Shown here: positions 44,027 to 53,411 of the stretch, in pieces
Layout: the number at the start of each line of letters is the position of its first letter
Numbering within the stretch: position 1 is the first letter of the stretch
From: Acidobacteriaceae bacterium
GTDB taxonomy: Bacteria > Acidobacteriota > Terriglobia > Terriglobales > Acidobacteriaceae
Assembly (NCBI GenBank): GCA_003132445.1
Contig: PKXU01000173.1
Span: 3,430 to 57,187, forward strand
Length of the DNA stretch: 53,758 nt
Direction: 5' to 3'
Made by a program: the position numbers and the translations under genes
Notes under the pieces: generated by a model
Seen by the model: the letters and a program-made list of their open reading frames with translations, nothing else
Told to the model about the DNA's origin: nothing
The model's database searches: none

Positions 44027-44773
44027 ATGGCGTGGTACGCGTACTGTCTTACCGAGCACCAAACCCTACCCAATGGAACCCGCACTCGCCGCCCCTTCCT
44101 GCTAGAGGGCGTTCAAGGAGTGAACGGCGCTGCGGTTTTGAGCTATCCCAGTGGTGAATTCGCGGTTATCGTCAGCGAATACGACCACGCAGCAGGTGAG
44201 CTTGACCAGAAATCCGCGATTGAGCACGCTCGCGTGGTCAGCAACTGCTTTCGCAATTCCACCGTCCTACCCTTCAAGTTCGGCACTATTTTCGACAGCG
44301 ATGACGCGCTTCGCCAGGCCGTCCGGGTCAACCGGCGTGCTTTTGGCCTTAGCGTCGCCAAACTCCGCGGAAAATCCGAAATGCACATCAAACTGGTCGT
44401 TCGCGACGGTTCCTTGCGCGAGGCCATGATCGACATCGAATTGCCCGACACTGTGGGTGGCGACTATCTTTCCAAGTTGAAGGTAAAGGCCTCCCGCGAA
44501 CGCGAGCGCCAGACTAAGGCTCGCGCTCTATCGGTCCAGGTACACAAGCTGTTCAACCCGCTTGAGGAAGAAGTCAGTTGCAAGAAAGTCGCTCCCGAGG
44601 GCATGCTGATCGACATTGCCCACCTGATCGACGCCAAGAGCGTGGAAAAGTATCAGAACCGCTACACCACAGCCGCCAAGCAGTTGAAGAACTGCGAAGT
44701 GACGATCAGTGGTCCATGGCCTCCCTATCATTTTCTGCCGGGGAAACTCCGCACCGTCACCGGTAACAGCTAG
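44027..44773 (+). CDS. orphan GvpL/GvpF-family gas vesicle protein homologue
   Basis: GvpL/F proteins are minor gas vesicle components or assembly factors. The N-terminus has the AYCLTEH pattern. HARVVSNCFRNSTVLPFKFGTIFDS is the core motif, followed by LRGKSEMHIKLVV, and the protein ends in the diagnostic GPWPPYHFLP. Length (248) is normal. A ribosome binding site (GGAGAG) precedes the ATG. No gvpA or other gas vesicle gene occurs in the window, so this is an orphan. It has its own promoter and terminator. It may have been recruited to another role. Confidence 0.88.
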   Translation: MAWYAYCLTEHQTLPNGTRTRRPFLLEGVQGVNGAAVLSYPSGEFAVIVSEYDHAAGELDQKSAIEHARVVSNCFRNSTVLPFKFGTIFDSDDALRQAVRVNRRAFGLSVAKLRGKSEMHIKLVVRDGSLREAMIDIELPDTVGGDYLSKLKVKASRERERQTKARALSVQVHKLFNPLEEEVSCKKVAPEGMLIDIAHLIDAKSVEKYQNRYTTAAKQLKNCEVTISGPWPPYHFLPGKLRTVTGNS

Positions 44774-44794
44774 ACCTCAATCCATCTTTTAAAT

Positions 44795-44840
44795 CAATCC
44801 CACTGATCGCCTGAGAGGCCGCAGTGGGATTGGTTTTTTG
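44795..44840 (+). terminator. Rho-independent terminator of the GvpL/F gene
   Basis: An 11-bp stem, CAATCCCACTG (44795-44805) with CAGTGGGATTG (44822-44832), is followed by GTTTTTTG. It begins 21 bp after the stop codon. Confidence 0.85.
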
Positions 44841-45309
44841 TCCGCCTCGGTATGGGACTGCACGGAATGTGCATTGTTCTGCACTTCGAATTTCTCGGCC
44901 TATTTTCACACTTCAGTTTGGCTAACCGACGTGCTCAAACTAAGTCGTTGATCGTCATACATTTATCTGGTTCGTCCGGCCCATGCGTGGCAGTTAAAGT
45001 TTTGGCGCGGCAAATGCTTCTGTCAATACACCAAAGAGGCCGCAAACTCAAGCACCATGACCTTCACTCTTTCTGCGTGTCACTTCCCAAACTGTTCCGG
45101 CTGGCGGAACGGTTATCGCCTTTCCTGACTTCACCCGCCAAATCAGTAGCCTCTTGAACTTGGCCCCAGCAATGGGGCCATTTTTATTGCCTGCTGGAAT
45201 TCTGCGACGCCGAGGTCTGGAAAGGATAGGCTTGAACATTCAAGCGATGTTGGCACAATGCCAACTGCACGATTCTCAACCGTCACGCGTGGATAGCAAC
45301 CAAGCGCCT
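44841..45309. other. geneless stretch with several hairpins
   Basis: No convincing ORF is found on either strand; short frames have no ribosome binding site or homology. A hairpin GTTCCG / CGGAAC lies at 45094-45110, a strong plus-strand terminator at 45161-45188, and two small perfect palindromes near the 3' end of the PAP2 gene: CTTGAA-CA-TTCAAG (45231-45244) and GTTGGCA-CAA-TGCCAAC (45249-45265). Confidence 0.5.
45161..45188 (+). terminator. strong terminator without an upstream gene
   Basis: TGGCCCC (45161-45167) pairs with GGGGCCA (45174-45180) and is followed by TTTTTATT. The nearest plus-strand gene already has its own terminator at 44795-44840, so this one may close an unannotated RNA. 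Confidence 0.75.
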
Positions 45310-46161
45310 TCACTTGAGGGGTTCCCGCTCGGGGCGCGGGCCCAGCGTTCCATACCGTGTAATCGTATAGCCGAGCGCTGCGCCTAGAAACACGTCCGAT
45401 GGAAAATGCGCCAGTGTGGTGATTCGCGAGCAACTGATTACGGTGGCGAAGCCGTAGGAGAGCCACGGTACCCAACGGTGATTGCGATAGCGGCTGGCCA
45501 CCGCCGTGGCCACGGAAAAAACGGCAGCCGAGTGTCCCGACGGAAAAGAGCTGCCCTTAAACGGCGACTGGCCGCCATTAAAAAACGTGTGTGTGAACGG
45601 GGCTCCAGCGCGAACATCGCTGGGTCTTTCGCGCCGCGTAACAGCTTTCATCGCCAGGTCGACAATGGCGCTGTCGGCATAAGCCTCACCGGCCAGCAGC
45701 GCTGTGCTGACCTGATAGGAGTCATGCCGGGTATAACCAGCGATCAATAACCCTGCTGGCACGGCGAGTACTTCGCCAGTCGTAATGTAGGAATTAAATA
45801 CATCGTTAATGTCGTCGAGATTGCCCGCATGTGAACGAAAATAAGGCATGGCGTGCGGATCGGCGTAGAGCAGTCCTGTCGTTCCGCCGGCGATGGCGAG
45901 CGTGGGCAACAGATAGTGGCCCCTCGCCAGTTGAGTGGGAAATAACCAGATCACTTTTTGGTCGTGGAGGAAGTCCTTGGGAATCGATCGCCACGTCACC
46001 ACGCGCTCCGCTCCCGGATCGTTGGAATGTTTGGCAGGCACCGCAACCTGCGACGGACTATCCGGCAACCCGGCGTCTTGCGCAGTGGCCCGCTTGGGTG
46101 ATCCATACGTGCCGGCAACAAAGATGAAAACAAGGAACCACAGTTTCCTTCTAGCAGTCAT
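45310..46161 (-). CDS. PAP2-family membrane phosphatase
   Basis: The family includes phosphatidic acid and undecaprenyl pyrophosphate phosphatases acting at the outer face of the inner membrane. All three catalytic blocks are present: K172-x6-RP (KAVTRRERP), PSGH with H210, and SRITTLAHFPSD with R246, H252 and D256. The N-terminus looks like a signal peptide (residues 5-28), followed by a roughly 45-residue linker and about five helices. Exact lipid substrate is not predictable. It is divergent from the M28 peptidase gene. Confidence 0.9.
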   Translation of the reverse strand: MTARRKLWFLVFIFVAGTYGSPKRATAQDAGLPDSPSQVAVPAKHSNDPGAERVVTWRSIPKDFLHDQKVIWLFPTQLARGHYLLPTLAIAGGTTGLLYADPHAMPYFRSHAGNLDDINDVFNSYITTGEVLAVPAGLLIAGYTRHDSYQVSTALLAGEAYADSAIVDLAMKAVTRRERPSDVRAGAPFTHTFFNGGQSPFKGSSFPSGHSAAVFSVATAVASRYRNHRWVPWLSYGFATVISCSRITTLAHFPSDVFLGAALGYTITRYGTLGPRPEREPLK

Positions 46162-46279
46162 GGACGCTTTAGGATGCAGTTTCCCACGACTGCGTAGCGG
46201 TAAAGTATTGCGCCAATGAACAAGAATCCTAATCGTTGTTTCACTCTCACGCTGCCGTCAGATACACTGGCCAGCGACC

Positions 46280-47767
46280 ATGAACCCAGTCCACTCTTCC
46301 TTCCGATCGATTTCAGCGAAATCTGTGTTTCTGCCGATGGTTTTTTTCGTGGGCTTGGCTCATGCCCAGAAACAGCCAACAGCGCCTTCATTCGCACTTC
46401 AGCCTCAAGCTTCCCCTGCGGAGCAAGCCAATTTTCCGCCGGAGTTGCTGCAACAACTCTCTGCCATCAAAGCCGACGCCCTCGTCGACGATTACGCTTA
46501 CCGCCAGGTTGCGCATTTAACTGACAACATCGGTCCCCGCCCCAGCGGGTCGTTGCAAGCCAAAGCCGCGGTCGACTATGTCGCCGGGGAATTACGCCAG
46601 CTCGGATTGGATGTGCACCTTGAGGAAGTGAAAGTCCCGCACTGGGTTCGCGGAGCTGAAACCGCGGAACTGACCGAGTACGCGGGGCAGACTGCTGGAA
46701 CCATGCAGAAAATTGTTCTCACCGCGCTGGGCGGAAGCACCTCGACCCCCACCAACGGCCTCACGGCCGATGTAATCGTGGTCAACAATTTCGACGAACT
46801 CAAAGCGCTCGGTCACGATAATGTCGCGGGCAAAATCGTTCTCTTTAATGAATTATTCGACAAGCAAAAGGCCGCCGGGGGGATGGCGTTCATGGCCTAC
46901 GGCGAAGCAGTGCGGTACCGCGGAGCCGGGCCCAAAGCCGCGGCTGACCTGGGCGCAGCGGCTGCGTTAGTCCGCTCCGTGGGCGGTGCCGATTTCCGCT
47001 TGCCGCACACTGGCTTCAGCGCGCCCGCCGGAATTCCCGCGGGCGCCGTTACCGCCGAAGATGCGGACCTCATCGCTCATCTTTTCGCGCAAGGAAAAGT
47101 CCGCATGCATCTCGTTCTCACTCCGCAGAAACTTCCCGACGCAACCAGCTACAACGTCATCGCAGACTTGAAAGGCAGCGAACATCCAGAGCAAATCGTC
47201 GTCGTCTCCGGCCACCTCGACTCCTGGGACCTCGGCACCGGAGCCATCGACGATGCTGCCGGGGTCGTAGTCGCAATGGAAGCCGCCGAGATTTTACAAA
47301 GGCTGCATCTGCACCCCCGGCGCACGCTGCGCGTAATTGCATGGATGGACGAAGAAAATGGTGGTTTCGGCAGCCAAGCCTACACCAAAGATCATTCAGT
47401 TGAATTTCCCAATCACGTGGCAGCAATTGAAAGTGATTCCGGCGCAGCTCATCCTCTGGGCTTCGAAATCAAAATGACTCCCCGCGCTCAAGAGTTGCTG
47501 CGTCCCGTGCTCAATAGCCTGCAAAGCTTCGGCGCCAATGCCGTGATGCCCACCAGCTATCCTCCCGGCGCAGACATTGAAGCCATGTCCGAGGCTGGCG
47601 TGCCCGCGCTTGGCCTGCTGCAAGACGGCCGCACCTATTTCAACTACCACCACAGTGCGGCCGACACTCTCGACAAAATTATCCCCGCAGAGCTGCGCGA
47701 AAACGCCGCCGCCATGGCTGTCATGGGATACGCTTTGGCCTGCATGAAAGATCCATTGCCAAGATAA
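46280..47767 (+). CDS. exported M28-family zinc peptidase (aminopeptidase-like)
   Basis: The protein is secreted or periplasmic: its signal peptide ends in GLAHAQ (about residue 29). A PA-type domain (about 125-280) is inserted before the peptidase core. Zinc ligands are all present: H312 and D324 (SGHLDSWDLGTGAIDDAAG), E358/E359 (MDEEN), D386 (IESDSG) and H457/H458 (YHHSAADT). It probably releases N-terminal amino acids from peptides. A second, more distant M28 enzyme lies at 51423-53207. The TAA stop is inside a GATAAA tandem repeat. Confidence 0.92.
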   Translation: MNPVHSSFRSISAKSVFLPMVFFVGLAHAQKQPTAPSFALQPQASPAEQANFPPELLQQLSAIKADALVDDYAYRQVAHLTDNIGPRPSGSLQAKAAVDYVAGELRQLGLDVHLEEVKVPHWVRGAETAELTEYAGQTAGTMQKIVLTALGGSTSTPTNGLTADVIVVNNFDELKALGHDNVAGKIVLFNELFDKQKAAGGMAFMAYGEAVRYRGAGPKAAADLGAAAALVRSVGGADFRLPHTGFSAPAGIPAGAVTAEDADLIAHLFAQGKVRMHLVLTPQKLPDATSYNVIADLKGSEHPEQIVVVSGHLDSWDLGTGAIDDAAGVVVAMEAAEILQRLHLHPRRTLRVIAWMDEENGGFGSQAYTKDHSVEFPNHVAAIESDSGAAHPLGFEIKMTPRAQELLRPVLNSLQSFGANAVMPTSYPPGADIEAMSEAGVPALGLLQDGRTYFNYHHSAADTLDKIIPAELRENAAAMAVMGYALACMKDPLPR

Positions 47768-47780
47768 AGATAAAGATAAA
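47763..47780 (+). repeat. GATAAA triplet repeat on the M28 stop codon
   Basis: GATAAA occurs three times head to tail (47763, 47769, 47775). The stop codon TAA (47765-47767) belongs to the first copy. Confidence 0.85.
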
Positions 47781-47921
47781 GTTCGTCGCTGAGATTCATC
47801 TTCTGAGGAGGTTCTCGCGATCGGCGAAGTCGAGCGCCGCGGCTTAGAAGGCGGCTCTTCACAAAAGGTTGGCCCATGGGTGTGCAAGATGGTTTGACAG
47901 ATGTTGCAGCCTTCGGGGCGG

Positions 47922-47997
47922 TTGACGCATCTTAATTTTGGCGCTTATTATCTTCGGTTGGCCGTAAGACCACGGACGCCTCTGCGATGAGGCGTCC
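47922..47997 (+). promoter_or_regulatory. promoter and leader hairpin of the dksA-like gene
   Basis: TTGACG (47922-47927), 18 bp, TATTAT (47946-47951). A perfect 9-bp stem, GGACGCCTC (47974-47982) with GAGGCGTCC (47989-47997), lies at the start of the roughly 115-nt leader. No T-tract follows, so it is not an obvious terminator. The rest of the gap from 47781 shows no gene. Confidence 0.6.
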
Positions 47998-48073
47998 TCA
48001 GAGTTTGATGAGCGATTTGTTCAGGAGCAACCGCGTTGAAGTTGAATGCGATTCGAAATGAATAGGAGTTGAA

Positions 48074-48460
48074 GTGATCGGGCTGAAGTATATGGATAAG
48101 AAGAAGCTGGAGTCATTCAAAAAACGTTTAGAGACACGGCAGGTGGAACTGCGCCGCATGGTGAACCGTACGCAGGCTGACGGCCGCTCCGCTGACGAAG
48201 ACACGGCCCAGGACATCGCCGATCGCGCCGCCAGTTCCTACACCAAGGAATTTCTCTTTAGTCAAAGCAACAACGACCGGCAAACCTTGCAGATGGTCGA
48301 TATCGCACTCGCTCGGATCCGCGAAGGCAGCTTTGGCGAGTGCATTCATTGCGGCAAGGAGATCAACGCCAAGCGCCTGGAAGCCGTCCCCTGGACGCGT
48401 CACTGCATCGAATGCCAGGAAAAACTGGAGCAGGGATTGTTGGAGGAAGCTCCGCGCTAA
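48074..48460 (+). CDS. DksA/TraR-family C4 zinc-finger regulator
   Basis: DksA-type proteins enter the RNA polymerase secondary channel and, with ppGpp, adjust transcription in starvation. An N-terminal coiled-coil (about 10-85) contains an acidic turn (DGRSADEDTAQDIADRAASS). The zinc finger is formed by C90, C93, C111 and C114 (GECIHCGKEI, then RHCIECQE). The GTG start at 48074 has AGGAG at 48064-48068; ATG at 48092 is the alternative. It has its own promoter and terminator. Confidence 0.9.
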   Translation: MIGLKYMDKKKLESFKKRLETRQVELRRMVNRTQADGRSADEDTAQDIADRAASSYTKEFLFSQSNNDRQTLQMVDIALARIREGSFGECIHCGKEINAKRLEAVPWTRHCIECQEKLEQGLLEEAPR

Positions 48461-48484
48461 AAATTTGAACGTTAGAACTAAGCA

Positions 48485-48514
48485 CGCCGCCGAAGAATCG
48501 GCGGCGTTCGTTTT
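48485..48514 (+). terminator. Rho-independent terminator of the dksA-like gene
   Basis: CGCCGCCGA (48485-48493) pairs with TCGGCGGCG (48498-48506) around a 4-nt loop and is followed by TTCGTTTT. Confidence 0.85.
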
Positions 48515-48603
48515 GGTCTGATGTCAGATTGAGCTACGAAAATCCAATCGTGCCGAGCGCCTCCACATACGGTTCCACCGCGGTTTATTGGCGAAAACGC
48601 AGA

Positions 48604-50799
48604 TCAAGCGGCCTTGAACTGAAACGGCAACTTCCGCAATCTCTGTCCTGACGCCGCAAAAATGGCATTCGCCACCGCGGGCGCCACCGGCGGCAAAGCC
48701 GGCTCGCCCATTCCGCCCGGATCTTCCGTGCTCTTAAGTAAATGTACTTCAATCAACGGAGCTTCATTGATCCGGAGCGGATCGTATGCATCAAAATTCG
48801 TTTGTTCAACCGCGCCATTCTTAATGGTGATCTGATTCTTCAACGCGGCGCTCAACCCATAAATAATCGCGCTCTCGGTTTGCGCACGCACCGACTCCGG
48901 ATTCACGATCTGCCCGCAATCTACTGCGGCCACAATACGATCAATCCTGAAATCGTTCCCCTTCACGGTAACTTCGGCCACTTCGCCAAAATAACTTCCG
49001 AAGGAATGGTAGCAAGCAATGCCTCGGCCTTTACCCTTGGGTAAAGGATTCCCCCAGCCTGACTTTTCCGCTACAAGGTTCAAGACTCCAAGAAGACGAG
49101 CGGGATCGGGATCGTATTCGAATCGCGGCTTCCAGTTCGGCGGTTTCACCAGCAAACTTCTACGGAACTTCATCGGATCCTCGCCCGCCGCCGCCGCCAA
49201 TTCGTCGATGAAACTCTCCACCACAAAGCCGTTGAACGAGTGTTCCACCGAACGCCACCAGGCGCGCGGCACCGCGCTATTCACGCCGTTGAATTCCAGC
49301 CGCACATTCGGAATGGCGTAGGGCAGTTGTCGTGCTCCGCCGGACTCACCCTCGGCAGCATCGGCCTTCGGATCCCAATAGCCGCGAATCGACGTCGAGG
49401 CCAGCGTGTGAAACCACGCCACTGGATGCCCACTCGCATCCACCGCGCCCCGCAGGCGATGGCAAGTCGCAGGCCGATAGAAGTCGTGCGTCATATCATC
49501 TTCGCGCGTCCATACCAACTGCACCGGCTTTCCGACAACCTTCGCGATCTGCGCAACCTCAGCGGGGAAGTCTGCCATGTAACGCCGCCCGAATCCGCCG
49601 CCCATCAGCATGGTATGCACAATCACCTTGTCCGGCTTCAGCCCCAGCACCGAAGCGACCGTTCCCTGCACCCAATCCGGCGACTGTGTCGGCGCCCATA
49701 CCTCGGCGGCGCCTGCACGCACCAGCGCCGTGATGTTCATCGGCTCCATCGTCGCGTGTGCCAGTAAAGGCATCTCATATACCGCTTCGACTTTTTTCGC
49801 GCCATTCGAAAGCACCGCATCCACATCGCCGTCGTTGCGTAAGCGCGCGCCCGATTTCTGAGCCGCCGTGCGCAGAGCGTCGCTAATACCCTCGCTTGAT
49901 TCCGAAGCAGCTGCGCCATGATCCCAGGTAATCGCGAGCGCGTCCCGCCCTTTCATCGCCGCCCAAGTCGAATCCGCCACGACCACGATTCCTCCGGCAG
50001 AGAATTTATCCGCGCCCATTGCCGGGATTTCAAAAACGTCGCGCACTCCCGGAATCGCTTTCGCCTTGTCCGCATCGAAGTGCGCCGCCTTGCCTCCAAA
50101 TGTCGGACAGCGCGCCACTACCGCAAACACCATCTCCGGCACGCGTACATCGATTCCAAATTTCGCACTGCCGTTGACCTTCGATGGAATATCCACTCGG
50201 GGCGTGGCATGCCCGATCAGCTCAAAATCATTTTCATCTTTCAGTTCGACTTTCTCCGGATTGGGCAACGGCAGCTTTCGCGCAGCTTCTATCAGTTCTC
50301 CGTAACTCGCCTGGCGATCCGTCTTCTCGTGCAGCACACTGCCTTTTTTCGCCTCGCATTCAGCCGCCGGCACGTTCCATTTCGCCGCCGCCGCCGTAAT
50401 CATCAATGCCCGCACGGTCGCGCCCGCCTGTCGCAAGGGAGTGAAGTTCTCCTGCGTGCTGCCGCTTCCACCCGTTCCCATGTGGGCATAAATATCGGGA
50501 CGCGTCTCCGCCTGCTCCACGCTCACCGAATTAAAATCGACTTCCGCTTCTTCCGCGAGAATCATCGCCAGTCCGGTCTTGATTCCTTGCCCCATCTCCG
50601 ACTTCGCCACAATCAAAGTGATGTGGCCATCCGGCCGAACATGCACATAAGCATCGAACGGATTCGGCGCAGGCTTCTTCGCTCCCGCATCCGATTCCTG
50701 CGCGCGCACGAGATGTCCCGAGAGCCGCACGCCAATAACGAGCGCTCCCGCGCCAGCCACGGCTCCTCCAACCACGAATTGTCGCCGGCTGATGGCCAT
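48604..50799 (-). CDS. iorB: Tat-exported molybdopterin subunit, isoquinoline 1-oxidoreductase/aldehyde oxidase type
   Basis: This is the large catalytic subunit of a xanthine-dehydrogenase-family molybdoenzyme. It begins with a twin-arginine signal (SRRQFVVGGAVAGAGALVIG). The ATG at 50799 is preceded by AAAGGAG in the end of the upstream gene; the frame starting at 50943 is too long. Molybdopterin-binding motifs (MGQGIKTG, MLMGGGFGRRYMADF) and the C-terminal GGMGEPALPPVAPAVANAIF with the likely catalytic glutamate are present. It pairs with the 2Fe-2S subunit 2 bp upstream. No FAD subunit is encoded, as in IorAB. Substrate (aldehyde or N-heterocycle) is unknown. Confidence 0.9.
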   Translation of the reverse strand: MAISRRQFVVGGAVAGAGALVIGVRLSGHLVRAQESDAGAKKPAPNPFDAYVHVRPDGHITLIVAKSEMGQGIKTGLAMILAEEAEVDFNSVSVEQAETRPDIYAHMGTGGSGSTQENFTPLRQAGATVRALMITAAAAKWNVPAAECEAKKGSVLHEKTDRQASYGELIEAARKLPLPNPEKVELKDENDFELIGHATPRVDIPSKVNGSAKFGIDVRVPEMVFAVVARCPTFGGKAAHFDADKAKAIPGVRDVFEIPAMGADKFSAGGIVVVADSTWAAMKGRDALAITWDHGAAASESSEGISDALRTAAQKSGARLRNDGDVDAVLSNGAKKVEAVYEMPLLAHATMEPMNITALVRAGAAEVWAPTQSPDWVQGTVASVLGLKPDKVIVHTMLMGGGFGRRYMADFPAEVAQIAKVVGKPVQLVWTREDDMTHDFYRPATCHRLRGAVDASGHPVAWFHTLASTSIRGYWDPKADAAEGESGGARQLPYAIPNVRLEFNGVNSAVPRAWWRSVEHSFNGFVVESFIDELAAAAGEDPMKFRRSLLVKPPNWKPRFEYDPDPARLLGVLNLVAEKSGWGNPLPKGKGRGIACYHSFGSYFGEVAEVTVKGNDFRIDRIVAAVDCGQIVNPESVRAQTESAIIYGLSAALKNQITIKNGAVEQTNFDAYDPLRINEAPLIEVHLLKSTEDPGGMGEPALPPVAPAVANAIFAASGQRLRKLPFQFKAA

Positions 50800-50801
50800 G
50801 C

Positions 50802-51338
50802 TTACGCTCCTTTCGCAGCGCTGCCGCCGCTCGATGCACCACCACAGTAAGCGGGAGCGACATAAGCCTGAGCGCCGTGAGCCTGAGAAAGACTGGCGCG
50901 ATGAATCGCGCGTCGAATCCGCTGATACATACCGCAGCGGCACAGATTCCCAACCATGGCAGCCTCAATCTGATCGTCGCTAGGCTTGGGCGTCTTCGCC
51001 AGTAGCGCGGCTGCCGACATAATTTGTCCGGGCTGGCAGTATCCGCACTGCGGCACCTGTTCAGCGATCCACGCCCGCTGCACCGGATGCGAGTTGTCCG
51101 GCGACAATCCCTCGATCGTCGTAACTTTCTTCGCGCCCACCAACGATACCGGCGTCTGGCACGCACGCACCGCCTCGCCATCCAGATGAACCGTGCACGC
51201 TCCGCACAGTCCCATCCCGCAGCCATACTTCGTGCCCGTTAAATTGAGTTTGTCGCGCAGCGCCCACAAGAGAGGTGTGTCGGGAGCGACATCGACTTCA
51301 TAAGAAGCGTTGTTGATGATGAGCTGAATGGCAGCCAT
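50802..51338 (-). CDS. iorA: 2Fe-2S subunit of the molybdenum oxidoreductase
   Basis: The electron-transfer subunit has two 2Fe-2S clusters: a plant-ferredoxin type (C40, C45, C48, C60) and an alpha-helical type (C98, C101, C133, C135). It has no signal peptide, so it is probably exported bound to the Tat-signalled large subunit. A 30-residue alanine/glycine/serine tail follows the domain. GGAG lies six bases before the ATG. Confidence 0.93.
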   Translation of the reverse strand: MAAIQLIINNASYEVDVAPDTPLLWALRDKLNLTGTKYGCGMGLCGACTVHLDGEAVRACQTPVSLVGAKKVTTIEGLSPDNSHPVQRAWIAEQVPQCGYCQPGQIMSAAALLAKTPKPSDDQIEAAMVGNLCRCGMYQRIRRAIHRASLSQAHGAQAYVAPAYCGGASSGGSAAKGA

Positions 51339-51422
51339 GGGAGACTCCAGAAGCGGGGTTATCGCGTTAGACGAGGCTACCCCAATAAGGTTTCACTGCG
51401 CAAATCGATCCACTCCTGCCCT

Positions 51423-53207
51423 TTAGTTCTCCGGCTTCTTCATCTCCTCCGCGGCCGCTTCGGCTCCCGGCATCACATTCTTCAGCGGAGCTTTGCGCTG
51501 CTCCTCGAGCTCCGGACGGGGCAGCGGCTTGCGCGGCAACATCTGGTCGCGCATGGCAGTGTTGTAGACGAAGATTGCCTCCACTACCGCCGCCTGCGCC
51601 AGATCGTCGGGCTGCAAGCGTTCGTAGGTATCCATATTGGAATGGTGCGTACGCGACCCGTAGTCGAGCATGTCCTGGATAAACTGAAATCCCGGTACGC
51701 CCACCGAGTCGAACGCTTCGTGATCGGTCCCTCCCGTATTCCTCATCGTCAGGGTGCTTACGCCCAGGTCCTGCAGGGGCGCGATCCATTGTTGAAAGAT
51801 AGGACCCACCGCGGCATTTTCCTGCAAATACACGCCGCGAACTTTTCCCGAGCCATTGTCGAGATTGAAGTAGCCTGAAATTTTCTCCTGCTCCGGTTTC
51901 AACTGCACCGGCCCCGCAGGCTTGCGCAAGAAATCGGGCAACTTTAACTGATCGGGTTCGGTCGAAAGCGGCACATATCCGAAATGCTGCTTCACGTATC
52001 CGTAGGAGCCAAATTCTCCCTGCTCTTCTCCCGTCCACAAACCCACGCGAATCGTGCGCCGCGGCTGCACGTGCAACGCATTCAAGATGCGCATCACCTC
52101 CATGGCGACCACGGTTCCCGCACCGTTGTCAGTCGCGCCGGTGGCCGAAGCCCACGAATCCAAATGTCCACCAACCATCACGACTTCTTCCTTCAACTTC
52201 GGATCGGTGCCGGGAATTTCCGCGATCGTGTCAAAGCCGTGTTGATGATCGCCGGTGAACTCCGTCTCCACGTCCATTTCCACACTCACCGGAACGTTCG
52301 CCTTGAGCAACCGGTACACGCGGCCGTAGTTCTCAATCGCCATCACGACAATGGGAAGCGCTTCGGCGTGCTCGCGTTGATACGTGAACCATCCCATGCC
52401 CGAACCGCCGTCATCAAAAATCGTTCCCCCGGACCCGCCGTTATTGCGGCCATCGCGGCTGGGAACCACGATTCCCGCCGCATGCTCAGCGGCAAAAAAC
52501 TGCCCAGCCTTTTCGCGGAATTCCAGCCGCTTGATGAAGGTCGCAAAAAAATCCTCATGCTCTCCCACGTGCACCGGATATTCGGCGGTGGTCTTGAGAT
52601 TGGCGTCGTCTCGCCGTTCGAACAGAGGCTTATCGACCGGCTTCACGTCGCGCATCTCGCCGAAGAAAACAATCTTGCCTTCGAGTTTGCCTTTGTATTT
52701 TTGCAGATCCTTCTCGTCCTTCGCGTCGACCCAAATTGCTCGCCCGTTCACCGGCCCTTTGCTCGAGAGCGACCAGGGCAGCGCCTGCGCGATGAAAACC
52801 GCAGTGTCCGGCGCTGACATGCGTATCCACGTATTCAATTGCCTCCATCCCATGCCAAACTCGCCCCAATCTTCGAGATGCGCATTGCTGCATCCCATGG
52901 CGGCGAACTGATCGCGCGTCCACTCATTGGCGCGCTTCAGGTTCGGCGATCCCGTCAGCCGCGGCCCGATTCCGTCTGCCAAGGCCGAGGCAAACTCCAT
53001 CACGTGCGAATGCAGAAGCCCCTCGTCGCGAATGCGCTGGTACATCGTGAGATCCAGATTCTCGGTGGCGGGCTGCGGCAGATCGTAAGAGGGTTTGTTC
53101 GCCTCATCGGATTTCGTGTCTTTCGATTTCTTATCAGCCGCCGATACCGAAAAACTAAGGCACAACAGCAGCGCGAAAGTGGAACACAATAGCTTCTTCG
53201 ATCTCAT
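51423..53207 (-). CDS. exported M28-family peptidase (carboxypeptidase Q-like)
   Basis: A signal peptide (residues 1-24) is followed by a charged linker and a peptidase with a PA-type insert (about 135-310). Zinc ligands are H348 and D360 (GGHLDSWASATGATDNGAG), E394/E395 (WTGEEQGE), D450 (YFNLDNGSGK) and H521/H522 (THHSNMDTYE). The spacing and long insert resemble plasma glutamate carboxypeptidase/carboxypeptidase Q. GGAGG lies 8 bases before the ATG. A C-terminal polar tail of about 45 residues is not part of the fold. Confidence 0.92.
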   Translation of the reverse strand: MRSKKLLCSTFALLLCLSFSVSAADKKSKDTKSDEANKPSYDLPQPATENLDLTMYQRIRDEGLLHSHVMEFASALADGIGPRLTGSPNLKRANEWTRDQFAAMGCSNAHLEDWGEFGMGWRQLNTWIRMSAPDTAVFIAQALPWSLSSKGPVNGRAIWVDAKDEKDLQKYKGKLEGKIVFFGEMRDVKPVDKPLFERRDDANLKTTAEYPVHVGEHEDFFATFIKRLEFREKAGQFFAAEHAAGIVVPSRDGRNNGGSGGTIFDDGGSGMGWFTYQREHAEALPIVVMAIENYGRVYRLLKANVPVSVEMDVETEFTGDHQHGFDTIAEIPGTDPKLKEEVVMVGGHLDSWASATGATDNGAGTVVAMEVMRILNALHVQPRRTIRVGLWTGEEQGEFGSYGYVKQHFGYVPLSTEPDQLKLPDFLRKPAGPVQLKPEQEKISGYFNLDNGSGKVRGVYLQENAAVGPIFQQWIAPLQDLGVSTLTMRNTGGTDHEAFDSVGVPGFQFIQDMLDYGSRTHHSNMDTYERLQPDDLAQAAVVEAIFVYNTAMRDQMLPRKPLPRPELEEQRKAPLKNVMPGAEAAAEEMKKPEN

Positions 53208-53411
53208 CGCTCATTCCTCCCCAGAACGGAAAACGCAGATTAGCAGATAGCTGAATATTGCGAAAGAAGTTGCGCAATCAGATCCTCAGTCACCACCTCC
53301 GCGGTCATCCCGCAGGCCCGCGTTTTTCCAGCGGGACGAAGGATCTCCCCTGCCTCCATCCTCCGACCCGCCGAAATCCCAACCTGCGCGTGATAAAATA
53401 GAACTTCCCAT

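Noticed and set aside
44852..45157. 101-codon plus-strand frame in the geneless stretch
   Set aside because: No ribosome binding site, codon pattern or motif typical of a gene; composition like non-coding DNA.
51367..52038. 223-codon minus-strand frame overlapping the M28 peptidase
   Set aside because: Out of frame with a peptidase whose zinc ligands are all present; the product is Gly/Arg-rich without motifs.
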